Shown here piece by piece: positions 20,856 through 30,532 of a DNA stretch of 64,000 bases (position 1 is its first letter; every line of letters starts with the position of its first letter). The notes beneath the pieces are model-generated. The model searched no databases, was not told the origin of the DNA, and saw nothing but the letters and a program-made list of their open reading frames with translations. Made by a program: the position numbers and the translations under genes. Origin of the DNA: Paraphaeosphaeria minitans (taxonomy: Eukaryota > Ascomycota > Dothideomycetes > Pleosporales > Didymosphaeriaceae); NCBI GenBank assembly GCA_015832175.1, contig WJXW01000008.1:1178001-1242000 (forward strand). Direction: 5' to 3'.

Positions 20856-22759
20856 ATGGAAGGTAGAATGGCACTCGCTGCGCCCAGCGATGCGACATTT
20901 GGCGCAGCCGCAACTAGACTGCAGGACCCTCTATCATTATTCACACCAGGTGATGTCTGCGGCAGCGAAGTAAGTAGTCTTAGCATCGGTACAAGAAATA
21001 GACTGACCTTGTCCGAGGCATTGAAGTCGGTGTTTGGTGGTTGGTGGAAGTCAGGAACAAAACAGGACCGCATTAAGCTTCTCCAGATGTGGTTAGCCGA
21101 AGCCGGAGCCGAATGCGCAGCGCCGCGCCCCGTTGCACGTCTCGCTATTCCCGAGCCTCGACCTACCAAAGCCTCAAAGAAGAAATTAATAACAGCGCCG
21201 GAAGATCAAATCGAGAGCCTTGTGCACCATCTTGCCAAAGGGACTTTGGTCGTGCCTGAGCTATACCCCGAAGACGGGGCACAAATCGATCCACTAACGC
21301 GTATGAAGACTATTGCGGCATTGGACCACAACGTCAAACGACTCAATATCCTTTACTTTGCGCACACAGTGGATTCTTACCGCTCCTCAAAAAAGCTTGG
21401 CCCCGGAGAGACAACAGTGTCCCAAGCTCTAGATGCTCTTTCGGGTGGATCTAAGGACGTCCGCGCAGAAGCAACGACCAGATACGACAGGAGGCCCAAC
21501 TATTATGTACTGGCAAACACATGTGACTTGGGTGTCCTCTTCACCACCGGGGCAGTCTCGGCGTACGTCCAAAATTTACCACTTCCAGTATCGGCTAACC
21601 GTCCAGGATCGAAAACCTCTCGCGCAGAGATGCTGTCTTTCTCTGCGACTATCTCAAGAAACAGCATGAGGAGTATCTCAAACAGAAGAAGGAACGGGAG
21701 ATTGCTAAAAACGATTCGAATGACCTCATTCCAGATATAATAAGCAGGTCTGAGACACTGAGTCGGCTTGCAGCGAAGGCAATAATCTACGACCTTGTCC
21801 ATTATGGATGGACGATGAGGGAGCTTGCAGAAAGTAAAAGCAACTTAATGGGCCTTGTTTTTAACCATTTGGAACGTGAATCTCTTAAGCACGGCATCGT
21901 TCGCGACACAGTTGCTAAAGGTGATTTCAAGGTCGAAATAAAGATCAAGGACGAAAGAAAACGCCTAGCAGGAAATGAGATGGCTTCCGGAGGACCGAAA
22001 CGGGCACGAAAAAGCATGAAGAAAAGAGTAGGGACGGCCATAATCCCCAATACAGACCACAACGCTATTGCTACTCCAGGAAGCGTTCGGTTCGAGTCAC
22101 CAAGAATAGATGCTACATTTACTAGCATCCAAGGTGTCGTGGGAAGCGCAGACATGCCACACCCTCGCGATAGCCGAACGCTTCAAAACAAGCAGATCCT
22201 GCCGTCGCCTATCCTTCATTGCCCAACAGTTGATGCGCAAAGTGATTGCCTGTCTTCGATGGGCGCGGGAAGTAACGGTGAGCAAGTAGGTTGTCGAACA
22301 TATCCCCTTCGTGGTGAACGAGACAACACATATTTCGGCCACCCGCAGTCAACGCAAGAGAGTCGGGCTGCACTACAACAGTTGCCATCATATTTGTCCA
22401 CGACAAGCCCGCAGATTCATTCACATGGTCAAGCAGACCTCCTGCCGCTGGTTTCCCTTCAGGATGATGAAAGCAGATGGATCCATCCAACGGGTCGGGC
22501 AGCTCTGCACCCGGGGGAGAGTCCCGACGGAGAGATGCGGCCACCTCAGCACAATGAGCTGTCGCAGGACTATGATCCACCGGACACCGATTCAACACCC
22601 GGAAACGAGCCTCGCCAGGAAGGCCTCACCACACATGCGCTTGAGAGCTGCGACCCAGACCGGCCGTCAAGATACGCTAACGATTTCACCGATGACGAGG
22701 GATACGACCTTACATTCAATGCGTTTATAAACATGCATCAGAGCTCTCCGTCCCCATGA
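20856..22759 (+). CDS. Large hypothetical protein, two exons, 619 residues
   Basis: Exon 1 is 20856-21562 and exon 2 is 21607-22759; the 44-base intron (GTACGT, CTAACCGTCCAG) restores one long frame. The N-terminal half is mixed helical. Centrally there is a charged helix (CDYLKKQHEEYLKQKKEREI), then LAAKAIIYDLVHYGWTMREL. A basic patch GPKRARKSMKKR looks like a nuclear localisation signal. The last 250 residues are Ser/Pro/Gln-rich and disordered, ending in an acidic FTDDEGYDLTF element of activation-domain type. This layout fits a nuclear regulatory protein, but no DNA-binding domain is recognised and the role is inference. Its 3' end overlaps the convergent gene by 22 bases. Confidence 0.7.
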
Positions 22760-23421
22760 TGCGTCTTCTGTAGGGGAAACGGTATCACGAGAACAGGAAT
22801 AAACGGTGGCTCGGTCCTAAATCCAACACCGGGGTAGATCAGACTTACTCCATCTGTGACCAATTTAATCTTTTCTCGCTCAGAATGATCCTTGTCGTTT
22901 CGTAACTGAAGCTCTGGGTCTGTAGACTCACTCAACTGTGTCTTGTTAAGTCTCGGAATACACGTTTGAATGTGGTGTATGATTCCTCGGTGTGCATCGT
23001 GGGAAATAGGAAGCCGTACGACGAGAAAGCCCTGATTACGGTTTGATGTAAACATAGCTTCGTTCGTAAGAAGTACCTGTTGTGTGAGGCCAGTCTCCTG
23101 AGGCTGTGGATCTCTGATGCTCAGGCCCGCATTGGCGAGTGTCTTTTTGGTGATCGTCGACTGCTGCACAGGTTAGATGCTTTCACGAATGAGAGATTGA
23201 ACCCCACATACCAAGATTCTGGCTAGCTCGATGGCCAGAGCTTGGAGAGCTGGATTCCATTCAAACTTGAACACATCCGACTCGGTAGATGTTGCTATTC
23301 CTGGACGCATGCGACGCTCTGTTATCTGCTTTATGCTGTCTTCTGTCTCGATAAGGCGCGCCATCTTCGCAACAAGTTCCTGGAGTGGTTGTGATGTAGA
23401 TAGATGCTCGTGCAGAATCAT
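22738..23421 (-). CDS. Hypothetical protein, two exons, 211 residues
   Basis: Exon 1 (23421-23212, ATG) and exon 2 (23163-22738) join in phase across a 48-base intron (GTATGT to CTGTGCAG). Exon 1 encodes a helical stretch (NPALQALAIELARIL); exon 2 contains GFLVVRLPISHDAHRGIIHH and an acidic middle. An optional internal intron (GTACTT to AATCAG, about 45 bases) would also keep phase. No family recognised. It is convergent with, and overlaps, the large gene upstream. Confidence 0.55.
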
Positions 23422-23796
23422 GGTGGGATCGCAGCCTTCAAAGGTGGTGACAGGTGCATGGCAGGTGGTTGGCGTTGGTTTTCGTATGAGCCAACGTTTA
23501 GCCCGGAGCGAAGCGGGGCAGACCCCAGGGTCGACTACGTGTCAGGCAGCCGGCTGGAAATACTTTTTTCCTTACTGTGTGAAATTCGAAATACACTCCA
23601 AAGAAAAAGCCACGTGATTGTATTTGGTAGGGACTGGCTATGAACAGTGAAGACTTCCGTCGCTACCCGAACTTCGTCTTAGAGACTTTCAACGCTCCCT
23701 GGCGGTCTTTCGGATACCGGTAGTACCCGAAAAAACAACAGAGAGCTTTACAACATGGATGAAAGACTGCCTTCTAAAGTGATGAGTAGAATGCGA

Positions 23797-24042
23797 CTAC
23801 TTTGAGGTGCTGTCACCGTTTTGGGATCCACCACGCAAAGCATTGACGTGGGCGTTGGAAGGTGCAGTCGCATTTTCTTCCAAGTCATGTGAATATACCG
23901 TGACCGGACCAGCATCATGTGAAGTGTTGCTGTGATTGGCATGGGCTGTAGTCCCCCCATTGGTTGCTTGGGAATTGATGCCAGTCTGGCCATCCGATGA
24001 GTTGGACTGATTCGTGGTGGAGTCCGATGAGCTGGCAGACAT
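23797..24042 (-). CDS. Small Ser/Asn/Thr-rich protein
   Basis: An ATG at 24042 opens an 81-residue frame starting MSASSSDSTTNQSNSSDG and rich in Ser, Asn, Thr, Gly and Asp, with a few His. It is predicted to be disordered and hydrophilic with no signal peptide. It could be a small stress-type protein or a shadow of unrelated DNA; the low-complexity composition and proper start favour a gene weakly. Confidence 0.4.
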   Translation of the reverse strand: MSASSSDSTTNQSNSSDGQTGINSQATNGGTTAHANHSNTSHDAGPVTVYSHDLEENATAPSNAHVNALRGGSQNGDSTSK

Positions 24043-24101
24043 TCTGATTGTGTCTGGGAGTGAACTATATAATCATGAACATGTGTTTGGAAGGAAGACA
24101 A

Positions 24102-25420
24102 TGTTTTCCTTACCTCTTGTGCTTACGTGGTTGAACGTGATGCGTCTAGATGGCTAACAACAGAAGAAACTACAAACTGAGATGTCAGTTCCGTAGAAAA
24201 GGAAAAGAGCTGGCCAGCCCTCATAGCTACGACCAACAGGATAGGTATATCCGCTCTTACCTACTTTTCTATGCTTGGACTTCACGCGTGCGGGACCTGG
24301 ATGCTGTCCCAAGGCGAGCGAATTTGAATAGCCAGTTCAGCGATACAGACGTAGATGAACAGTTGTGGCATTGACAAGAAACGGAGATTGTGAGCTCTCA
24401 TATCTGCATTCACAATCTTCCCCACGGAGGATGTGTCCAAACAACCGTTGTCGAATTGCATACCCTCAGACACCCACGTCTGTGCATGTATTGTCGCTTC
24501 GTGGAATCCCGCATCATGTTGCTGTATGGCTGTACCCCTGACCCTGATAGCGTGAATGGTCTGAGCGAAGTCAAAGCTAGATCATGCATGCACGCCAGTA
24601 AAATCCCCCTCGCACTTTCGAATGCGCAACCAGCCCGCCGCACATGGCTGAGTCAAAGTTAGGTCGAGCTGGGCCACGCCTCCTACGCCAGTGACGGCAA
24701 CAAAACGGCTGACTGTCCGCGATATACAGTGCTGTTGAGGACATTGTAAACTCGTCTTCTAATGGTATCCCCACTGTTCGCGTTCGCTGCCGCAGCCTCA
24801 TGTCTGATTCTGTCGATGCTAGATCGACCAAGAACCACCTGAGGAAACTGTATAGTCCTGCGTTTGATAACGACGGCGAGGGCAGGAATACAAAGGTTGG
24901 CTACAGTGTTTCTGGTGATATATTGATGCTTCTTCTACAACCGCACCTCCTCCCCACGGTTCGCATTCGCTTGCCGCAGTCTAGTTCTTGGTGCTATGCT
25001 CTCTCGCATCCTGCAAACCACGACCTTGCTCGATCCGCGCGTTGCTGCATCAGAGCAGCCCTGGATATGCATGCCGCATGACATACGGGAGCTAGTTTGA
25101 GTCGGATTCAAGTCCTGACCAACGCCAACAATGGCTGCACGCAAGCCAGTCGTAATCCTCCCGCTGTGAAGCTTCCATCATACACAAGTACCTGGCGGCT
25201 ACGTGCTTCCTTTATCGGTACAGATTCGGAAACAACAAGATTCTCACCATGGATATGTATACTCAGATGTACCTGAAGCAGCAGCTGGGCCGAATTCGCA
25301 TATGGATAACCACTGGCGAAGTCGCACCCTGAGGAACAGTTCCCGTCAACGTCGTTTAAGCGGATCAAACTCATGGAGCCGGGAATATGCAGCCTTACCA
25401 CAGTAATTGTAATTGGTCAA
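24102..25420. other. Intergenic, no firm gene
   Basis: A plus-strand ATG frame at 24150-24374 (74 codons) and several minus-strand frames lack support. Two imperfect copies of a GTTCGC-TTCGCT-GCCGCAG string occur near 24778 and 24958. Confidence 0.3.
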
Positions 25421-25672
25421 GTCACATTGCGGATATGGACCCTTTCGAGTCGTCAAGTCGCACTCCGAAAATTGATCCTAGCCAGGTCGCACTCTGATGG
25501 CCACCCCTAGTCTGGTCGCAGATTGACAATGGCCCCTGTTCGAGTCGCACTTCGTAAATTACCCTTGTTCGAGTCGCACTTTGTACATTACCCCTGTTCG
25601 AGTCGCACTTTGTTGATCACCCCTGTTCGAGTCGCACTTTGTAAATCAACCCCGGCCAGGTCGCACTTACCT
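25421..25672 (+). repeat. 29-base minisatellite array 1 (GTCGCAC core, plus orientation)
   Basis: The heptamer GTCGCAC or a one-base variant begins at 25457, 25486, 25515, 25544, 25573, 25602, 25631 and 25660, an exact 29-base period over eight units; a degenerate unit with GTCACAT lies at 25421. The typical unit is GTCGCACTTTGTAAATTACC followed by CCTGTTCGA. The core and the CCCCTGTTCGA part are conserved, the ten bases after the core vary. 29 is not a multiple of three, so this is not a coding repeat. Confidence 0.95.
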
Positions 25673-26246
25673 ATTGGGGACTGCACTAGGTGACCCGTTT
25701 AGCGTGGCCTTCACATGTGACCAAAGTACACGTGTAGTGCCCCGCCAGCGGGTTGGTTTTTACGTAAGGAATGCCTACCAGGGCGACGACAAAGTGTTAA
25801 ATCGTCAGCTTCCTGTGTCTAAAAGCCTCTCGAAATTAGACAGTAAAGGGATCACAAATATGGTAGCCTGCAGGAACTTGCAAGGCGTAACGTACACCTC
25901 GGACATTTGCATGACCGATTAGCGCGTATTGAATCAATTACTGAGGTGAATAGCAGCCACCGCTTCGTTGTTTCTCTGCTGGATAGATATATCAACTGGG
26001 GAAGTGGCGCTAGCGAAGGCGGGAAACAATATATCAAGGTAGCTATTTATTTGTCTACGAGAAATGCTTGTAGGAAAATATCGCCAAGATTGTCTTCGTA
26101 TCGTCACCACGTTCAAGAACTTTTTCGCTGGTAAAAGTCAATATCTGTATTGCGCAGGAGCAGAGAAGCAGATTACATTAGGATTATCGTCCGAAGTTTC
26201 GCACAAAGGTTCGTGGCAATCCTCCAATTTGGTTGTGCCATTATAG
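25673..26246 (+). CDS. Possible multi-exon gene behind array 1
   Basis: Several adjoining pieces look coding: VGFYVRNAYQGDDKVLNRQL around 25750-25810, then in another frame LQELARRNVHLGHLHDRLAR around 25870-25930 running to a possible donor after QYIK at about 26040, and a final frame 26064-26246. The joins are not resolved: one possible intron at 26041-26075 is short. No ATG is convincing. It may be a decayed gene. Confidence 0.25.
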
Positions 26247-26620
26247 AGACATTCGTTTACGAACGGCGGCAGGATCATTTTCATGTTGAGGAGGAATTAT
26301 CAACTTAGTGGTGAGGTTCGTTATGCTTGTGGTCGTTGCGTGGGCTACTACGAGGATTTGCTCACTATATGACGATAGATGAGGGGCACATGATCGAGTT
26401 TGGGCAGCCGTGCTTCAGCCTAGCACGTGAGAGGTCCGAGCGTTTCGGCAAACTCGTCGTGGCAAGGTCCGCAACCTACACATCCTGTTACCGCTGTGAC
26501 TGAGCAGTCAACATTACGCAAATGCCATTTGGGAAGACTCGTTTCCTACACATCATTCGCGCAAAGGATTCGCACGACACTTTCGCAACGATTATCGATC
26601 GAAGGAACCGAATTTGGTGA

Positions 26621-27026
26621 ATGGCGACAAAGGTGGAGAGGATCACAACAGATGGATATCAGGATCGGCTTCTAGAACTCTTCAAAGACAAGGTTGCTTT
26701 GGCTCCAGATATCTCGAAAGGAACGCACACTGATCGCTGTGCAGACAGGAAGCGACAGCTGCAGTCTATCGCCATGGAAATACAGACCTTTAGCCAAACC
26801 TCCGGCCAAAAGCATCGAGGAAGCTCCTCCAAATACGAAGGCAGTGGTGGTTGATACCAAGAACTCTGGAGCCTTCAGGATCTACAACCGGAAGAATGAC
26901 GAAGACTACGAATACCTTGGTGGTGCTGGGAAAGACACTCCATTGGTTCTGATCTGCTGGAATCCTATGTGGGTTTTTCTCTGCACAGGCACCCTCAGAT
27001 TCAGGTACATTATAGATCAGCAATGA
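26621..27026 (+). CDS. Possible coding fragment, two overlapping frames
   Basis: The ATG at 26621 opens a 77-codon frame; an overlapping frame from about 26780 to 27026 gives the more convincing AVVVDTKNSGAFRIYNRKND and YEYLGGAGKDTPLVLICWNP. A frame change between them implies an intron or indel. The second half has the look of a fungal orphan domain I have seen described only as hypothetical. It ends two bases before the stop of the opposing gene. Confidence 0.3.
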
Positions 27027-27028
27027 AT

Positions 27029-27952
27029 TTACGACATATCTGGTAGTCTTGTTGACGTATACCGCGCAGCTAGAGAATTAGTTATTGGAATGGTAACGAA
27101 CGGTGGTGTCGTTAAGACGTCCGGCACCAGCAAACGCAAATCACTACCGATTTGACCTGACTCTAGAATCTCTTCAACATTCTCCGTAGTTAACACAAAA
27201 ACATCGGAACCCAGGTACCCTGTACAGTGAATAAGCATCAGGGAGGTTGATATTTATAGCATTTAACTCACGTTCGTGGGCTCGTAAATCGGGCTCAATG
27301 TTCTGCCTTTTCGATGGACTGGAATCATCTCTATCGGGGGCCTGAAGCATTGGCCTTTTCAGCGGTCTTGCTGTAAAGTTTGCTGGCTTCGTCAGTCCAT
27401 CAGCCCAAGATCTGCGCGATTGAAGTTACCAATCAAAAATTCCTGATGTTCCTGGGTTCGTTGGTCGTTTGCCGAAATCATTTCACTCACCAAGGCCTTG
27501 GTGATTTCATCGCTGTACAAATGCTCTATGAGACCACGGCTATGAACAAATTCGGTGACGTGTTCGACAAGCAATTCGAATTCTAAGTCGGGTAATTTGA
27601 GCATGTCCCGGATCATGAACGTCAACCCACAAAACTTCAACGCGTTACAGTCGAGCTGTCGCAAGCACGCACGTCTTGCTTCAACGCTCAACGTGCGCTT
27701 CACGTCTTCCTTGTACTTCCTATCTCCGTACGCAAACTTGATCATCTCCTTCAACCTCGCTGCTTGCCCCCTCGGGAGGTCTTTAGGCCGATTCCGCAGT
27801 ATGTGAGCAGTCGGCACCAACTGGGAGTGGATTTTCGCAAGCGCTTGAAGTCTTTCTAGTTGCTCAATAATTCCGTGGAATGATATATCATCTTTGGCTT
27901 TAATTTTCGCCGTAATTTGCGCGAATAGATCATTGGTATCGCGGGAGGACAT
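27029..27952 (-). CDS. Hypothetical protein, three exons, 255 residues
   Basis: Proposed exons 27952-27491, 27386-27272 and 27219-27029 (462, 115 and 191 bases) join in phase. The second intron (GTGAGT to CTGTACAG, 52 bases) is strong. The first (GTGAGT donor, GACGAAG acceptor, 104 bases) is less certain; without it the first frame ends at 27392 as a 186-residue protein. Exon 1 is helical (ITAKIKAKDDISFHGIIEQL). The C-terminus has TENVEEILESGQIGSDLRLL. No family recognised. The ATG is only about 45 bases from the nearest unit of array 2, so that array lies in its promoter or 5' leader. Confidence 0.55.
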
Positions 27953-27970
27953 CGTGGATGAAAGCAGCCT

Positions 27971-28150
27971 GTGACGAAAGGATCCTGAAAGGGGGAAGTG
28001 CGACCAAAAGACCCTGGAAGAGAGCAGTGCGACTCAAGACCCCTGGAAGAGAGCAGCGCGACGAAAGACCCTTGTAAGAGAGCAGTGAGGCCAAAGACCC
28101 TTGCAAGAGAGCAGTGCGGCCAAAGGACCCTGGAAGAGGGCAGTGCGAGA
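27971..28150 (-). repeat. 29-base minisatellite array 2 (GTCGCAC core, minus orientation)
   Basis: On the plus strand GTGCGAC or a close variant begins at 27998, 28027, 28056, 28085, 28114 and 28143, again exactly 29 bases apart, with a degenerate unit near 27971. Read on the minus strand the unit is a GTCGCAC core followed by TGCTCTCTTCCAGGGTCTTT. It shares period and core with array 1 but not the variable part. Confidence 0.95.
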
Positions 28151-28762
28151 GCAGCGTGATAAGACAGCGCGGATGCATGAAGTGATGCACAGCTCCCTGT
28201 GGTGCAGATGCCAATAGCCCATGAGCGCTCGGACACTAGCGCTTAGCAGAATGGGCCAAATTCGATGGTGGGTCTGCATTAGCGCGCAGGTACAACCCGT
28301 GACCTCGGATAGCATCGCTTGCATAGAGCTGGTCTGGTGCGGTCTTGGCTCATCTGACATGAATGTCCGATTGCGATTGATGCAAGCCCGTCAAGGAGCA
28401 CCTCTTCTAGACCGTTTGATAGGTTGTCGATCAACAGCACGTACCAAGTCAATGCGGAGTAGGGGGGCAGACCTCGATCAGCAAGCAGGGGGCAACGGTT
28501 CTGATGCAACACCACGAACGTCTAGATTGAACGCCTCTTTCTGCATGCCATTCAATAGATTCACTGACAGCAGTGCGAGCTCATCGGTCGGACGGCGCAA
28601 CCGATGTTTCACCAGGTACCTGCGGTAGGCAGCAGCATACCTACACGAGCAGCGCAGCCATACAGTGATAAACATATATGACTATCGCCCATCGCCATCG
28701 CCTCTCCTTAGCTTCTCAAATCATCTTACTACTACCACTATCATATCTTTCCATTGTTCCCG
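28151..28762. other. Intergenic, no gene recognised
   Basis: Open frames on both strands are shadows without support. CT- and AC-rich sequence just before 28763 resembles a fungal promoter with pyrimidine tracts. Confidence 0.35.
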
Positions 28763-28906
28763 ATGGCAATCGTCACCACCATCCCGCCTGTTGACATGGT
28801 GGCCTGCCCCAAGTGCGGCTATAACAATATTTCTGGCAAAAGGAACTGTGAAGGAAAATTGTCGGATAATAGTACCTGCGGTGCTGCACTCCCTACCATC
28901 GCTTAA
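28763..28906 (+). CDS. Small zinc-ribbon-like protein, 47 residues
   Basis: An ATG at 28763 encodes MAIVTTIPPVDMVACPKCGY and continues with NNISGKRNCEGKL and STCGAAL before TAA. The four cysteines (CPKC, then NC and TC) have the spacing of a small zinc ribbon, and CPKCGYNNISG is a strong knuckle motif. A pyrimidine-rich leader precedes the start. A downstream open stretch (28961-29043, behind a CAG acceptor) could be another exon, but the TAA precedes the only good donor, so the short form is preferred. Role unknown; possibly a metal-binding regulatory peptide. Confidence 0.5.
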   Translation: MAIVTTIPPVDMVACPKCGYNNISGKRNCEGKLSDNSTCGAALPTIA

Positions 28907-29062
28907 AGGTGACAGGTTCCCGCATCATGCTTAACTTCCAATAACGGTCATTCGCAGGTTATCGCAAGCATAATCGAATGCTTGGGGGACATATCTCAGG
29001 ACGCACTGAAGGAGGAATGGTCTTCTCTTTCTGACATTCATTAGAGTTTGAATGATGATTTA

Positions 29063-29977
29063 CTACCTTGCCAACCATGCCTGCCATTCCTCAGTGAAGT
29101 CTTCAAACCCATCTGCCCCGAGTGCCATCTGAACATGTCTTCTCCACCATAATGGGTCTTCTTCCTTGCTTGATGCGGGCAAGTCCATGCCACTCGAGAT
29201 GCGGAACTTCGTTCTAATCCATCCACGCGGGAAGTAGCCTGCAATCTCGAGATCTATGATCCCAATTGTCCCACTTTCCGGCTCATATTCGACAATGATA
29301 TTGCCAGGTCCAAGATCGGCATGATAGAAATAGAATTTTGAACAATCCATTCCAATTATAGAGCAAATATCTTGGAGTGAGGTGAAGTTGTCGACGCCTT
29401 TGGGTTGGAGGTAGTATTCCGGGATGTCTTGACCGTCGACCCCGGAGAGCAACTTCCCCTCCCACTCCGCCATCTCCTTGCAGATGCGCACCACAGCAGC
29501 GACGTAGAAGCGTCGCCATTCCATAGTCAGACTTGGCCAAGCGTCGGCAAGCGTTCGACCCGGTAGTCTCTCGAGGAACAGGTATGACCGGTCCTTTTCA
29601 GCGACATAATGTAAAACCTTAGGTGTCTTGAAACTAGGGATCTGCTTCTGAACGAAGTCTAGAGTAACTGCTTCTGGCGTAACATTCCTCTCGATATATT
29701 TAACTTTGCAAAAGGCGGTGTTGCCGATGGACCATACCGCAGAAGCATCACCGGCTTCATGGACCAGTTTGATATAAGGGTTGTTCAACTCTGTAGTCGT
29801 CCAGAGAGCAGTCGTTCGCATCAACGTATAGCTCGCGTCGCCGTCGTTCCAGGTAGCGTGTTCTGACCGGTATGGCGATCGACGTAGTATGAAGCTTCCA
29901 ACAAGCCAAGAGTTGGAATCGATCTGTTTCAACGATTGATTGATGTGATTATTGCCATATTTGCGCTCTACGGCCAT
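29063..29977 (-). CDS. APH-family (aminoglycoside phosphotransferase-like) kinase
   Basis: Single exon, 304 residues, ATG at 29977. The fold is recognised from the catalytic loop YHADLGPGNIIV (His219, Asp221, Asn226) and the metal-binding IDLE (Asp242) followed by AGYFPRGW, the fungal equivalent of DWExAGYxP. SYLFLERLPG at about 131-140 is the hinge. Fungal members of this family are expanded and phosphorylate small molecules or have lost activity; antibiotic resistance is not implied. The N-terminal lobe is shorter than usual but the catalytic residues are all present. Likely cytosolic. Substrate unknown. Confidence 0.85.
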   Translation of the reverse strand: MAVERKYGNNHINQSLKQIDSNSWLVGSFILRRSPYRSEHATWNDGDASYTLMRTTALWTTTELNNPYIKLVHEAGDASAVWSIGNTAFCKVKYIERNVTPEAVTLDFVQKQIPSFKTPKVLHYVAEKDRSYLFLERLPGRTLADAWPSLTMEWRRFYVAAVVRICKEMAEWEGKLLSGVDGQDIPEYYLQPKGVDNFTSLQDICSIIGMDCSKFYFYHADLGPGNIIVEYEPESGTIGIIDLEIAGYFPRGWIRTKFRISSGMDLPASSKEEDPLWWRRHVQMALGADGFEDFTEEWQAWLAR

Positions 29978-30169
29978 ATTAACTTATCTATAGTCTTTGT
30001 GAAACACGAGCGAGCTGCGAGGAATAATTCGGGTCGTGGCGAAGGGGCTGGTCTCGGTGGAGGGCGTAGATCTTGGCAAGATATTATGACGCGGCTACAG
30101 TAAAGGGTGTTGCTCGAGATGGGTTGCGCAAAGGGTCTTATGTCACATGGCAAAGTGGCTTAGCGCTGA

Positions 30170-30496
30170 GTGCTGAGTCATCCTGTCGTCCAGACGACGA
30201 GTCATGGTAATCTAGGTGGGAGGTGGTATCCGCAAGATCTCTACGCCGAATCGACAGAAGAGGTCGGTGGCCGGGGACAAGTCGAGTGCTTTCCATTCAA
30301 GCACGACCACCGTCGCAAACCCTATGTTGCATGTGCGGTACAGGTGGATGATTCCGGCATTACACACATTGCTTTTGATAACGTGAAAGGATTGCCAAGA
30401 TGGATAGGCCCCAACAAGGTCTACAGACAAGCCGGATGCCTCCAAGACGGAAGTAGCGCGCCGCGCTTCGAGACGTCGTTGTTACGACAGATGTAG
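30170..30496 (+). CDS. Possible small hypothetical protein
   Basis: A 108-codon frame without an ATG start (it opens with GTG). The body (VECFPFKHDHRRKPYVACAV, then DSGITHIAF) looks coding and contains Cys and His that could bind metal. It lies divergent from the APH gene. It may be the 3' exon of a gene whose first exon I could not find. Confidence 0.3.
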   Translation: MLSHPVVQTTSHGNLGGRWYPQDLYAESTEEVGGRGQVECFPFKHDHRRKPYVACAVQVDDSGITHIAFDNVKGLPRWIGPNKVYRQAGCLQDGSSAPRFETSLLRQM

Positions 30497-30532
30497 GTCA
30501 AGCATTAGATGTGTCTTTTTAGGTAACGTTAG

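Noticed and set aside
25421..25672. CRISPR-like array (29-base regular spacing)
   Set aside because: Only seven to ten bases are invariant, the rest of each 29-base unit varies gradually, there are no separate repeats and spacers, and the host is a eukaryote. A minisatellite is the simpler reading.
27856..28360. Several minus-strand frames rich in Leu/Ser/Cys over array 2
   Set aside because: They are translations of the 29-base repeats in all three frames; the period is not a multiple of three.
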